This document shows, piece after piece, positions 16,839 to 25,013 of a stretch of 48,637 nucleotides of DNA. This DNA is from Dehalococcoidia bacterium. Lineage in GTDB: Bacteria > Chloroflexota > Dehalococcoidia > Bin125. The stretch covers positions 1 through 48,637 of the forward strand of contig JAJDWB010000005.1 in assembly GCA_022825855.1 (NCBI GenBank), given 5' to 3'. Under the pieces are notes generated by a model. It had not been told where the DNA came from. It ran no database searches and saw only the letters and a program-made list of their open reading frames with translations. The position numbers and the translations under genes were made by a program. How positions within the stretch are numbered: position 1 is the stretch's first letter; each line of letters begins with the position of its first letter.

Positions 16839-16840
16839 CA
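16811..16840. repeat. three tandem copies of a 10-bp unit
   Basis: GAATCTGACC, AAATCTGACC and AAATCTGACA follow each other without spacing, and a further TATATCTGACC copy lies about 20 bp upstream. The AT-rich unit differs from the flanking DNA. A related array with the unit AAATCCGATC is at 35161-35190. Between the array and the CoA-transferase start nothing further is seen apart from the -10 box. Confidence 0.75.
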
Positions 16841-16923
16841 TCACCGAGCATGGATTCCCAGCCCACAGCAGCAATCACACGCAGGGTGCCGGATTCCCCG
16901 CGAATTCCCTCGCGAACGGCAGG

Positions 16924-16929
16924 TATCAT
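16924..16929 (+). promoter_or_regulatory. -10 box of a leaderless CoA-transferase promoter
   Basis: TATCAT followed by 7 nt and the ATG at 16937. There is no purine-rich ribosome-binding site; the spacer is CCTCCCC. Confidence 0.6.
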
Positions 16930-16936
16930 CCTCCCC

Positions 16937-18199
16937 ATGACCACGCAGACCGCCGCCGGACCGCTTGCGCCGTTCCGGGTGATCGACCTCTCCAACGAGT
17001 TGGGGCAGCTTGCCGGGCGGATGCTCGGCGACCTCGGCGCGGAGGTGATCAAGGTCGAGCCGCCGGGCGGGGATGAGTCGCGCTTCATCGGTCCCTTCCG
17101 CGGCGATGTCGTTGATCCGGAGCAGTCGCTGCACTGGTGGACCTTCAACAACAACAAGCTCAGCGCGACGCTCGATCTGACTTCAGCTCGCGGCCAGGAG
17201 CTGTTCACGCGCCTGCTCGACGGCGCCGACTTCCTCGTCGAGACCTGCCCGCCCGACGCCGCGGCCGCGCTCGGACTCGGCATCGAGGCGCTGCGGGCGT
17301 CTCATCCGGCTCTGGTGCACACGTCGATTACGCCCTTCGGCCGCGACGGACCCTACGCCAACTGGAAGGCGACCGACCTGGTCGGCACGGCGATGGGCGG
17401 GCTCTCCTCGCTCTGCGGCGCGCCCGGTCGTCCGCCGATCCGGCCGACCGCGTCGCAGGCCTACACGCAGGCATCAGCCCAGGCGGTCGTCGGATCGCTG
17501 GTCGCGCACTACCAGCGCACGAAGACCGGAACCGGACAGCACGTGGACCAGTCGATGCAGGAAGCGGTCACCTTCACCCACGACAACGCCTCGCCGACCT
17601 GGGACATCCGCGCGATCAACAACAGCCGACCCGGCAACGGACGCGAGATCGGCGGCTACAAGTCGGGACAGTACGTCTACGAGGCGGCCGACGGCTACGT
17701 TGCCGCGCTGTCCTACGGCGGCCTGTTCGGGCTGACGGCGCGTCAGACGATCGAGTGGCTCGACCATCACGGCATGGCCGGCGATCTGACATCGGACGAG
17801 TGGCTGGCCAAACTCGACGCCACCCAGGGCATCCTGATCCCGCCCGCGGGCGAGGACGGAGACTATCTCAACCAGGTGCTGGTCGATTTCTGCAAGCAGT
17901 TCACTCGCGCCCAGCTTGTTGCGGAAGCGCAGCAGATCCGCAACGGCTGGGGCATCGTGCATACGCCCGGGGACCTGCTCGAGAACGAGCATCTCGCCGC
18001 GCGCGACTACTGGGTCGAACTCGAGCACGAGGAGGCGCACGTCACCTATCCCGGTCCCTGGGCCAGGCTGAGCAAGACGCCGATTTCGGTGCGTCACCGC
18101 GCGCCGCGCATCGGCGAGCACAACGACTACGTCTACGGCAACCTGCTCGGATGCTCCGACGACGAGATTGCCGAACTTGCTGCACAGGGCGTGATCTAG
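16937..18199 (+). CDS. CaiB/BaiF-family (type III) CoA-transferase
   Basis: A 420-residue type III CoA-transferase. FRVIDLSNELGQLAGRMLGDLGAEVIKVEPPGGDESR is the N-terminal Rossmann-like start of the family, DLTSARGQELFTRLLDGADFLVE the helix pair, and FGRDGPYANWKATDLVGTAMGG carries the region of the catalytic aspartate. It would move CoA between a carboxylic acid and an acyl-CoA; the acid is unknown. An in-frame ATG at 16850 exists, but ATG 16937 has the -10 box at leaderless distance and homology begins there. A second family member follows 9 bp later, so the two may form a heteromer or act in sequence. Confidence 0.88.
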   Translation: MTTQTAAGPLAPFRVIDLSNELGQLAGRMLGDLGAEVIKVEPPGGDESRFIGPFRGDVVDPEQSLHWWTFNNNKLSATLDLTSARGQELFTRLLDGADFLVETCPPDAAAALGLGIEALRASHPALVHTSITPFGRDGPYANWKATDLVGTAMGGLSSLCGAPGRPPIRPTASQAYTQASAQAVVGSLVAHYQRTKTGTGQHVDQSMQEAVTFTHDNASPTWDIRAINNSRPGNGREIGGYKSGQYVYEAADGYVAALSYGGLFGLTARQTIEWLDHHGMAGDLTSDEWLAKLDATQGILIPPAGEDGDYLNQVLVDFCKQFTRAQLVAEAQQIRNGWGIVHTPGDLLENEHLAARDYWVELEHEEAHVTYPGPWARLSKTPISVRHRAPRIGEHNDYVYGNLLGCSDDEIAELAAQGVI

Positions 18200-18208
18200 G
18201 AACTGCAC

Positions 18209-19414
18209 ATGACCACCGACCAGAGCGACCGAGTCTTCGAAGGCATTCGCATCGCCGACTTCGCCTGGGTCGGCGTCGGACCGTTGGTCTCCAAGTACCT
18301 CGCCGACCACGGCGCAGAAGTGATCCGCATCGAGTCCTCGGTCCGGCCCGAGCCGCTGCGCCGCGCGCCGCCCTTCGTCAACGACGAGCCGGGGCTCGAC
18401 AACAGCGGCTACTACGCCGACTTCAACTCATCGAAGAAGTGCGCCTCGCTCAACCTGCAGCATCCCGACGGCGTCGCGATTGCCAGGCGCATCATCGCCG
18501 AATGCGACATCGTGACCGAGTCGTTCACGCCCAAGGCGATGCGCGCCTGGGGCATGACCTACGAGGACCTCTGCGAGATCCGTCCCGACCTGATCATGAT
18601 TTCGATGCCGATGTACGGCCTGACCGGTCCCTGGTCGATGTGGCAGGGCTACGGACACGTGCTGCAGGCGGCCGCCGGGATCTCGCACCTGACCGGCTAC
18701 CCGGGCGAGGAGCCGATCGGCACCGGAGTCGCCTACACCGACTTCCTCGTGCCGCACTTCGCCGCTTCGGCGCTGCTGGCCGCGCTCGACCACCGCCAGC
18801 GCACCGGCGAAGGCCAGAACATCGACTTCGGCCAGCTTGAGGCCGCGATCCACGCGACCGAAACGATGGTGCTCGACTACACGGTCAACGGCCGCGAGCA
18901 GCAAGCGCTCGGCGCAGGGCATCCCGAGCACCAGCCCTACGGGACCTACCAATGCGCCGCGAGGGGCGACGACGACGATCGCTGGATCGCGATCACCGTG
19001 ACCAACGACGCCGAGTTGGCGGCGCTGGCGGACGTCGCCGGTGAGCCGTCCTGGTCATCGATGGACCCCGACGCGCTCGACTCGGCGATCGCCGCCTGGA
19101 CGCGCACGCAGCAGGCCGAGGAGCTGATGCAGCGGCTGCAGAACGCCGGCGTGCCGGCCGGCGTCGTGCAGACACCGGAAGACCTGCGCAACGATCCGCA
19201 GCTCGCCCATCGCGGACACTTCTGGATGCTGGATCATCCGACCATGGGTCACCGCGCCTACGACGGCCCCTCGTTCCGGCTCTCGGAGACTCCGGCGGAG
19301 TTGACCAAGGCCGCGCCGCTGCTGGGCGAGGACAACGAGTACGTCTACAAGGACATCGTCGGCATGTCGGACGATGAGTACGTCGAGCACCTGGTCTCAG
19401 GCGCGTTCGACTGA
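18209..19414 (+). CDS. CaiB/BaiF-family (type III) CoA-transferase, second copy
   Basis: A 401-residue relative of the preceding gene, clearly diverged rather than a recent duplicate. GIRIADFAWVGVGPLVSKYLADHGAEVIRIES opens the protein, and MPMYGLTGPWSMWQGYGHVLQAAAG corresponds to the catalytic region. The C-terminus has the family's AGVPAGVVQTPEDLRNDPQLAHRGHFW segment. GGAA lies 8 nt before the ATG. It ends 20 bp from the convergent SppA-like gene. Confidence 0.88.
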   Translation: MTTDQSDRVFEGIRIADFAWVGVGPLVSKYLADHGAEVIRIESSVRPEPLRRAPPFVNDEPGLDNSGYYADFNSSKKCASLNLQHPDGVAIARRIIAECDIVTESFTPKAMRAWGMTYEDLCEIRPDLIMISMPMYGLTGPWSMWQGYGHVLQAAAGISHLTGYPGEEPIGTGVAYTDFLVPHFAASALLAALDHRQRTGEGQNIDFGQLEAAIHATETMVLDYTVNGREQQALGAGHPEHQPYGTYQCAARGDDDDRWIAITVTNDAELAALADVAGEPSWSSMDPDALDSAIAAWTRTQQAEELMQRLQNAGVPAGVVQTPEDLRNDPQLAHRGHFWMLDHPTMGHRAYDGPSFRLSETPAELTKAAPLLGEDNEYVYKDIVGMSDDEYVEHLVSGAFD

Positions 19415-19434
19415 CTTTGGCTGGCTGCGAGCCT

Positions 19435-20262
19435 TCAACGACCCAATCGCAGTCGCGCCTCGAGCAGGCGCTCGGCGCGGGCGGCGTCGAGCCGATCGAT
19501 GAAGGCGTCGACCAGGGCATGTGCGACCGAGTCGGCGCCCTGGGTCATCAGCATCTGCAAGAAGCCTCGCTTGGGCCGGACCAGCGTGGTGCGCTTCTCG
19601 ATGCCGGCCGCGTCGGCGGCCCACTCGACCGCGTCGTTGAGGTCGCCGAGCCGATCGACGAGGCCGATCTCGTGCGCCTCGGCCCCGGTATGAATCTCGC
19701 CCGAGGCCAGCTCCGCGACCTGGTCGCGGGTGAGTTCGGGCCGGCCCTCGGCCACGATGTCGACGAAGCGCTCGTAGACGGAGTGAATCAGCGCGTCGAG
19801 CTTGGCGTCCTCCTCCGGCGTGGTCTCGCGGAAGAGCGAGCCCATGTCCTTGTACTCGCCGGCGGCGCGAGTGCGCATCTTGACGCCAACGCGGTCGAGC
19901 GCCTCCGAGATCATCGGCGCCGTCCAGATCACGCCGATCGAGCCGACGACCGAGGTGGGCAGCGCGAAGATCGGATTGGCAGCGCAGGCGATCATGTATC
20001 CGCCCGACGCGCCGACGCCGCGGATCGCGGCGGCGACGGGCTTCTTGTCCGACAGCCGCTTGGTCGCCAGGTAGAGCGCCTCCGAGGCGGCCGCGCCGCC
20101 GCCGGGCGAGTCGATGTCGAGCACGACGGCCGGATAGCGCGGATTCTCGGCGATGCTGTTGAAGGTGCGGGCCAACTCGCGCGGATTGAGTCGGGCGCCG
20201 ATCTGTCCGGCGACTTCAACGACGGCGACCCGCGGCGGGAAGAGGTACTGCTCGAAGTCCAT
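19435..20262 (-). CDS. signal peptide peptidase SppA-like (S49) serine protease
   Basis: An S49-family Ser/Lys protease of about 275 residues. AVVLDIDSPGGGAAASEALY, the nucleophile loop RGVGASGGYMIACAA and SVVGSIGVIWT are the typical SppA segments, and the lysine in AGEYKDMGSLFRETT is the expected general base. Length matches short bacterial SppA. No N-terminal signal or membrane anchor is visible when starting at ATG 20262, so it may be soluble or peripheral. An in-frame ATC at 20289 lies exactly 6 nt after a -10-like TACACT (20296-20301, minus strand), which would add nine residues if used as a leaderless start. Confidence 0.85.
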   Translation of the reverse strand: MDFEQYLFPPRVAVVEVAGQIGARLNPRELARTFNSIAENPRYPAVVLDIDSPGGGAAASEALYLATKRLSDKKPVAAAIRGVGASGGYMIACAANPIFALPTSVVGSIGVIWTAPMISEALDRVGVKMRTRAAGEYKDMGSLFRETTPEEDAKLDALIHSVYERFVDIVAEGRPELTRDQVAELASGEIHTGAEAHEIGLVDRLGDLNDAVEWAADAAGIEKRTTLVRPKRGFLQMLMTQGADSVAHALVDAFIDRLDAARAERLLEARLRLGR

Positions 20263-20331
20263 GACTGACGATCCAATCTTCGACGGGATGGGCTCAGTGT
20301 ATGAGCGCGAACGGCAAGAACGTGTGGCGCG

Positions 20332-20360
20332 TTGACTGTGCAGCGGCTGAGAGCGATGAT
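20332..20360 (+). promoter_or_regulatory. candidate promoter of the Rieske gene
   Basis: TTGACT at 20332-20337, 17 bp, then GATGAT at 20355-20360. GGAGG lies 5 nt before the GTG at 20399. This gene therefore has a leader and a ribosome-binding site, unlike many promoters here. Confidence 0.4.
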
Positions 20361-20398
20361 CTGTCACACGGGCCGCAGAGCATCACAGGGAGGCCGCC

Positions 20399-20776
20399 GT
20401 GACCGAAACCGTCGTCTGTCCGCTATCGGAACTGCCGCCGGGCGAAGTCACCGCTGCCGATCTTGACGGTACCCGGGTCTGCGTCGCCAATGTGCACGGC
20501 GAGATCTTTGCCGTTCAGGACAAGTGCCCGCACCTGTTCGCGCCGCTCTCGGTCGGCGACCTGAAGAACGCGCACATCGTCTGTCCCTGGCACGACTCCG
20601 AGTTCGACATGCGCACCGGACAGACCAAGGCCTGGCTGCCCAACGGCGTCTGGAACATGATCCACAAGCTGTTGCCGACCCCGCCGCCGTTCATCAAGAA
20701 CAAGATCGAGCCCGACTACATCCAGACGTTCCAGACCCGTGTGGCGGACGGCACGATCTACGTCTCGGACGAGTGA
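20399..20776 (+). CDS. Rieske-type [2Fe-2S] ferredoxin
   Basis: A 125-residue soluble Rieske protein. The cluster ligands are Cys43 and His45 (DKCPHLFAPL) and Cys62 and His65 (VCPWHDSEFD), matching the C-x-H and C-x-x-H pattern of oxygenase-type ferredoxins. The C-terminal 35 residues (MIHKLLPTPPPFIKNKIEPD) extend beyond the minimal domain. It would pass single electrons to an oxygenase or reductase; no partner oxygenase is adjacent. The start is GTG 20399 with a GGAGG ribosome-binding site. Confidence 0.9.
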   Translation: MTETVVCPLSELPPGEVTAADLDGTRVCVANVHGEIFAVQDKCPHLFAPLSVGDLKNAHIVCPWHDSEFDMRTGQTKAWLPNGVWNMIHKLLPTPPPFIKNKIEPDYIQTFQTRVADGTIYVSDE

Positions 20777-20780
20777 GGCG

Positions 20781-21494
20781 TTACTCGCCCCGCTCTCGCA
20801 AGCGTTGCAGCTCGGCTTCCAACTCCGCGACGCGAGCCTCCGCTCGTTGAGCCTGCATTTCGGCCTCAATCCTGGCTTCGCGTTCCGACACCAGGCCCGG
20901 GAGTGGCTGCCCCGTGGCGGGATCGATCCAGAACAGCTCCCCGTCTTCCCAGCGCAGCATCAGGTTGAGCACCTCGCTGCGGCCCTCCAGGACGTTTGAG
21001 TCGACCTCAACGATGGGCAGCGGCTCGTACCGAGTGCCAACCAGCCGGTCGCCGGCCAATCGCGCGCCGTGGGACTCTCCTGTGTTGTCGAAGCGCCAGT
21101 ACTCAGTGATACCCATTCGCGCGTACTCGACTCGCTTGTAGCCGGTATCGCGCTCGGCAGTGCTGGGCGAGGCGACTTCCATCACAAAGTCGGGCGGCTT
21201 GCCCTGGTCGGAGATCACGTAGCCGCGCTGCTGGTTGTAGAGGTTGACATCGACATCGAATGCGATGAGGAAGTCGGGAAGCAGTAACGGCCGAGACCCC
21301 GGAGCAGCCGCAATCCACTGGTCGGCTGCTACCAACGTGGTCTCCGGGCTGCCGAAGTGGACCAACAGATTGATCGGCGCGCCCGGGCCGTAGACGTAGC
21401 TATACGCGGTCACTTCGTCGATATTCCGCTCAGCCGGTTCGGGGAGTTGGAACGGAACGGTAGTCGTTCCAGCCCGAGCATCGGTAGTGGTCAT
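20781..21494 (-). CDS. Uma2-family (DUF820) putative endonuclease
   Basis: A 237-residue protein with the Uma2 PD-(D/E)xK-like core. LLPDFLIAFDVD and PPDFVMEVASPSTAERDTGYKRVEYARMGITEYWRFD are the characteristic segments, the latter with the E-V-x-S-P-S-T and K residues of the presumed active site. The C-terminal 50 residues form a charged coiled coil (REARIEAEMQAQRAEARVAELEAELQRLRE). The biological role of Uma2 proteins is poorly known; they are abundant in Cyanobacteria and Chloroflexota. It converges with the Rieske gene, 4 bp apart. Confidence 0.8.
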   Translation of the reverse strand: MTTTDARAGTTTVPFQLPEPAERNIDEVTAYSYVYGPGAPINLLVHFGSPETTLVAADQWIAAAPGSRPLLLPDFLIAFDVDVNLYNQQRGYVISDQGKPPDFVMEVASPSTAERDTGYKRVEYARMGITEYWRFDNTGESHGARLAGDRLVGTRYEPLPIVEVDSNVLEGRSEVLNLMLRWEDGELFWIDPATGQPLPGLVSEREARIEAEMQAQRAEARVAELEAELQRLRERGE

Positions 21495-21552
21495 GTCGCT
21501 GGCGCCTTCGCTGCCAGTGTAGGAGGTTCACTGATCGATTCGACGAACACGC

Positions 21553-22359
21553 CTAGAACCCCTTGAAGTTCGGCTCGCGCTTCTCGGCGAAGGCGCGCGG
21601 GCCTTCGACCGCGTCCTCCGTCGAGCGCGCAATCACCATCGCGTGATCGGCCATCTCCAGCGATTCGTGCAGGCCGGTCTCGGCCGAGCGGTAGGCGAGC
21701 CGCTTGATCATCTGCACCGAGACGGCGGGCATCCTGGCGATCTGACCGGCCAACTCGAAGGTCGCCGGCATCAACTCGTCGTGCTCGACAACCCGGCTGA
21801 CGTAACCCATCTCCAGCGCCTCGTCGGCGGTGAAGATCTTGCCGGTCCACATCAGCTCGAGCGCCTTGGACATGCCGACGATGCGGGGCAGGTAGTATGC
21901 ACCGCCGTCGCCGGGGATCAGCGCCATGCGCACGTAGGCCATGCCGAACTTGGCCCGGTCCGAAGCGATTCGCAGGTCGGCCATCGAAGCCATGTCCATG
22001 CCCGCGCCGACGGCCGCGCCGTTAACGGCGGCGATGTACGGCTTCTCGCAGTTGAACAGCGCTCGCGGCACGCGCTGTACCGAGTGGCGCAGCGCGTTGC
22101 GGTTGGCCGCCGGCGCGTTGGGGTCGCCGCCGAGTACGTCGCCGCCGGCGCGCTCGCGGCCCACGTCGGCGCCCGAGCAGAAGCCCCGGCCCTCGCCGGT
22201 GACGATGATCACGCGCACGTTCTGGTCCACGGACGCGCGCGTGATCGACTCCTGCCAGGCGTCGAGCATCTCGTTCGAGAACGCGTTCAGCTTCTCCGGC
22301 CGGTTGAGCGTGATCACGGCGATGTGATCCTGGACGTCGTAGAGCAGTTCTTCGGTCAT
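21553..22359 (-). CDS. enoyl-CoA hydratase/isomerase family protein
   Basis: A 268-residue crotonase-fold enzyme. ITLNRPEKLNAFSNEM opens the domain; GEGRGFCSGADVG and AAVNGAAVGAGMDMASMADLRIAS form the CoA site and oxyanion hole, and the GDGGAYYLPRIVG segment usually carries the catalytic acid. The NPNFKGF-like ending (KREPNFKGF) is typical. It probably hydrates or isomerises an acyl-CoA, but family substrates vary. AGGAG lies 8 nt before the ATG. It is the second gene of a leftward group led by the MFS gene and SDR. Confidence 0.85.
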   Translation of the reverse strand: MTEELLYDVQDHIAVITLNRPEKLNAFSNEMLDAWQESITRASVDQNVRVIIVTGEGRGFCSGADVGRERAGGDVLGGDPNAPAANRNALRHSVQRVPRALFNCEKPYIAAVNGAAVGAGMDMASMADLRIASDRAKFGMAYVRMALIPGDGGAYYLPRIVGMSKALELMWTGKIFTADEALEMGYVSRVVEHDELMPATFELAGQIARMPAVSVQMIKRLAYRSAETGLHESLEMADHAMVIARSTEDAVEGPRAFAEKREPNFKGF

Positions 22360-22409
22360 TGCGCGACTCCTGTGTGGTTTGTGCGACGCGGGCTAGCGAT
22401 GATCGCAGC

Positions 22410-23201
22410 TCAGTTCATCCTCATGCCGCCGTCGACATTGAGCGACTGGCCGGTGATGTTCTTGGCGTCGTCGGAGGCGAAGAAGACGGCGGCCTTGCCG
22501 ATGTCTTCCGGGGTTTGCTCTCGTGCCAGCGGCATGCTGTTGGCGACGACGGCTTCAAAGCGCTCACGGCGGTCGACGACCTCTTCGGTGTGATCGCCGG
22601 CGAACATGCCCTCGATCTGCCGCCAGAGATCGGTCCAGAGCAAGCCGGGACAGATCGCGTTGACGTTGACATTGAAGCGACCGTACTCGGCGGCCTGCGA
22701 TTGGGTGATGCTGATCGCGCCCGCCTTGGACGCGGAGTAGGACGACATCCCGCCGCCGAGACGACCGGCGATCGAGGCGATGTTGACGATCTTGCCCTCG
22801 TTGCGCTCCTTGAAGTGCGGCACGACCGCAGTGGTGACCTTCCAGATGCCCTTCAGGTTCACCTCGTAGCAGCGATCCCAGTCTTCCTCGGTCTCGTCGG
22901 CCCCGAAGTTGTCGGGCGGCACGCCGGCGTTGTTGACGAGAATGTCGATCTTGCCCATCTGGCTGATCGCTTCGGCGACCCGGGAGGCGACGGAGTCGTC
23001 GCTGGTCACGTCCATCTCGAGCGCGATGGCAGTGACGCCGTGTCGGTTCTGCAGCTCGCCGGCCGTGCGGAAGGCCTCGTCAATCAGCAGGTCGCATATC
23101 ACGATGTCCGCGCCCTCTTTGGCGAGTTCCGTCGCGATGCCTTTGCCGATGCCTCGGGCGGCGCCGGTGACCAGCGCAACCTTTCCATCCAATCGACCCA
23201 T
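22410..23201 (-). CDS. short-chain dehydrogenase/reductase
   Basis: A 263-residue classical SDR. The NAD(P) motif TGAARGIG spans residues 12-19, NNAG is at 90-93, and the catalytic residues Ser143, Tyr155 and Lys159 lie in NIAS and SSYSASK. The C-terminal GQSLNVDGG is standard. It likely oxidises a hydroxyacyl-CoA or alcohol given the hydratase 50 bp downstream, but the substrate cannot be read from sequence. CTGGAG lies 8 nt before ATG 23201. Confidence 0.88.
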   Translation of the reverse strand: MGRLDGKVALVTGAARGIGKGIATELAKEGADIVICDLLIDEAFRTAGELQNRHGVTAIALEMDVTSDDSVASRVAEAISQMGKIDILVNNAGVPPDNFGADETEEDWDRCYEVNLKGIWKVTTAVVPHFKERNEGKIVNIASIAGRLGGGMSSYSASKAGAISITQSQAAEYGRFNVNVNAICPGLLWTDLWRQIEGMFAGDHTEEVVDRRERFEAVVANSMPLAREQTPEDIGKAAVFFASDDAKNITGQSLNVDGGMRMN

Positions 23202-23227
23202 GGTGTATCTCCAGTTCTAGCTAGCGA

Positions 23228-24469
23228 TCAGCCTACCGTCCGACTGCGCACGCGCGTCAGGAGGACGAGCAAGAGAAACGTGACCGCATTCATGGCCGCG
23301 ATCGCGATCAGCACCGGCTGATAGTCGCCAGCGACCGAGTCGAGCAGGACGCCGGCCGCGAAGGGACCGATCGCCAGCGCGACATTGCCGGCCGAGGTCT
23401 GGATCGCCATCAGCGTGCCGAGACGGCGCAGCCCGTAGACCTCGGAGGCGATCAATCCCTGCAGCGGCATCGTCTGACCCCAGACCAGGCCGGCGATGAT
23501 CGCCGAGAGATAGATCCACCAGAGCGGACCGGCGGCGAGCAGGCAGAGCGTTCCCAGCAGCATCACGATGTAGCCGGCGCCCAGCGCGGGCCGCAACCCC
23601 AGCAGCGTCGCCATCGGTCCGATCAGCGCGCGGCCGGGGAGCGAGAGAAAGCCCCGCAATCCGGTCAGCGAAGCGCTGGCGGTCAGCGACAGTCCAGCGG
23701 CGACCGCGGCAGGCACAAAGTGATTGAGCAGCGCGCCCAGGGCAAAGGAGCTGGCGACCACCATGGCAATCGTGACCTGTACCTCGCGGGAGCGCAGCGC
23801 CTCGCCGACGCTGGCGTAGCCGTAGCGATCGACCGTGGTTGTCTGCTCCGAGCTCTGCTCGGGCGGAGGAATGATGGGCAGCCGGCGTACGGTCAGCACA
23901 GCCGGCAGCGAGAGCGCGGCGGCCAGGACCAGCAGGATGCGCACCGCCCAGCGCCAGCCGAACTCGTCGGTGAACAGGCCGGTCAGGGGCATGAAAATGA
24001 CGGAGGAGAAGCCGCCGGTCGTGACCAGCACGGTCATCGCGGCGGTCTGGCGCTGGGGATAGAGCCGAGCCGTGATCGGCATGGTCACGTTGTAGAAGAG
24101 TCCGGCGATTGTCACCGCCCCACCCAGCGTCCAGAAGACGATGAACAGCCAGACGTGTTCGGCGTAGGACGCGGCCATCAGCAGCACGGTGCTGGCGATC
24201 AGACCGGTCCAGAGCACCGGTCGGGGGCCGAGCGCGTCGAGGATCCGTCCAGAGACCAGCGACGCCGCCGCGCCGAGCAGATATGAACCCATGAACGCGG
24301 CATTGACGGCGGCCGACGACCAGCCTTCGTCCTCCTGCATCGGCCCGGTGATGATCCCGAAGCCGTAGAGAACCAGTCCATACGCGCCGCAGGTCAGGAT
24401 GCCCAGCAGGATCGCCGGCCGCCAGTTCTGAAGCCAGCTCGCAATCGTGCCCGGCGGTGGCAGGTTCAT
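23228..24469 (-). CDS. major facilitator superfamily transporter
   Basis: A 413-residue membrane protein with about 12 hydrophobic segments, split into two halves by a polar loop around residues 190-215 (IIPPPEQSSEQTTTVDRYG). GSYLLGAAASLVSGRILDALGPRPV is the MFS loop 2-3 signature. The substrate is probably a small organic acid, as with MCT-like MFS proteins, but this is a guess. ATG 24469 has TAGCCT exactly 6 nt upstream and no Shine-Dalgarno, so it appears leaderless. Confidence 0.85.
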   Translation of the reverse strand: MNLPPPGTIASWLQNWRPAILLGILTCGAYGLVLYGFGIITGPMQEDEGWSSAAVNAAFMGSYLLGAAASLVSGRILDALGPRPVLWTGLIASTVLLMAASYAEHVWLFIVFWTLGGAVTIAGLFYNVTMPITARLYPQRQTAAMTVLVTTGGFSSVIFMPLTGLFTDEFGWRWAVRILLVLAAALSLPAVLTVRRLPIIPPPEQSSEQTTTVDRYGYASVGEALRSREVQVTIAMVVASSFALGALLNHFVPAAVAAGLSLTASASLTGLRGFLSLPGRALIGPMATLLGLRPALGAGYIVMLLGTLCLLAAGPLWWIYLSAIIAGLVWGQTMPLQGLIASEVYGLRRLGTLMAIQTSAGNVALAIGPFAAGVLLDSVAGDYQPVLIAIAAMNAVTFLLLVLLTRVRSRTVG

Positions 24470-24475
24470 GGGCGC

Positions 24476-24485
24476 AGGCTACGCT
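24476..24485. promoter_or_regulatory. two divergent -10 boxes overlapping by 2 bp
   Basis: On the minus strand TAGCCT (24481-24476) is 6 nt before the MFS ATG at 24469. On the plus strand TACGCT (24480-24485) is 6 nt before the PTPS ATG at 24492. The intergenic gap is only 22 bp and contains both. Polymerase can hardly melt both at once, so transcription of the two genes should be mutually exclusive at any moment. Confidence 0.6.
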
Positions 24486-24491
24486 GCGACT

Positions 24492-25013
24492 ATGCCAGAT
24501 CAGTCTCAAGATCAGTTGCCGGGCAGGCCCGCGAGCCACTCCGTCACCGTCGAGCGCCAGCGCCTACGCTTTGCCGCCGGTCACTTCGCCACCTTTGCCG
24601 ACGAACTGGAGCCGATTCACGGACACAACTACGACGTCTTCGTCGAGGTCGTCGGCCCGTTGACCGAGGAGTCGTGGGTGATCGATTTCTCGTTGCTCAA
24701 GCGCCTGACCCGTGAAATCTGCGAGTCGCTCGATCATAAGTTCCTGCTGCAGATGGAATCGCGGACGCTGACGATCACCAACGACGACACCCACTACCTG
24801 ATTCAGTACCGGGACGAACTCCCATATCGATTGCCGAAGCACGATGTCGCCGCGCTGCCGATCGACAACAGCACGGCGGAGCGGCTCTCGCAGTACATCG
24901 CCGGCCGGCTAACCGAGTCGCTGGAGGTCTCCGGCCCGCCCGGACTGGCGCGGCTGCGAGTCGGCGTCGAGGAAATGCCCGGCCAGGCGGCCTGGTTTGA
25001 GACCGATCTCTGA
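24492..25013 (+). CDS. 6-pyruvoyltetrahydropterin synthase family protein, PTPS-III-like
   Basis: A 173-residue T-fold enzyme. RFAAGHFATF supplies the first zinc histidine and HGHNYDV the other two. In QueD and mammalian PTPS a catalytic Cys sits 4 residues before HGH; here that stretch is ELEPIHGH, with Glu three residues before HGH. As I recall the literature, the E-x-x-HGH pattern marks PTPS-III, which replaces FolB in folate synthesis by making 6-hydroxymethyl-dihydropterin. So a folate role is more likely than queuosine. The catalytic aspartate/histidine segment SLDHKFLL is present. The TGA overlaps the next ATG. Confidence 0.8.
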   Translation: MPDQSQDQLPGRPASHSVTVERQRLRFAAGHFATFADELEPIHGHNYDVFVEVVGPLTEESWVIDFSLLKRLTREICESLDHKFLLQMESRTLTITNDDTHYLIQYRDELPYRLPKHDVAALPIDNSTAERLSQYIAGRLTESLEVSGPPGLARLRVGVEEMPGQAAWFETDL

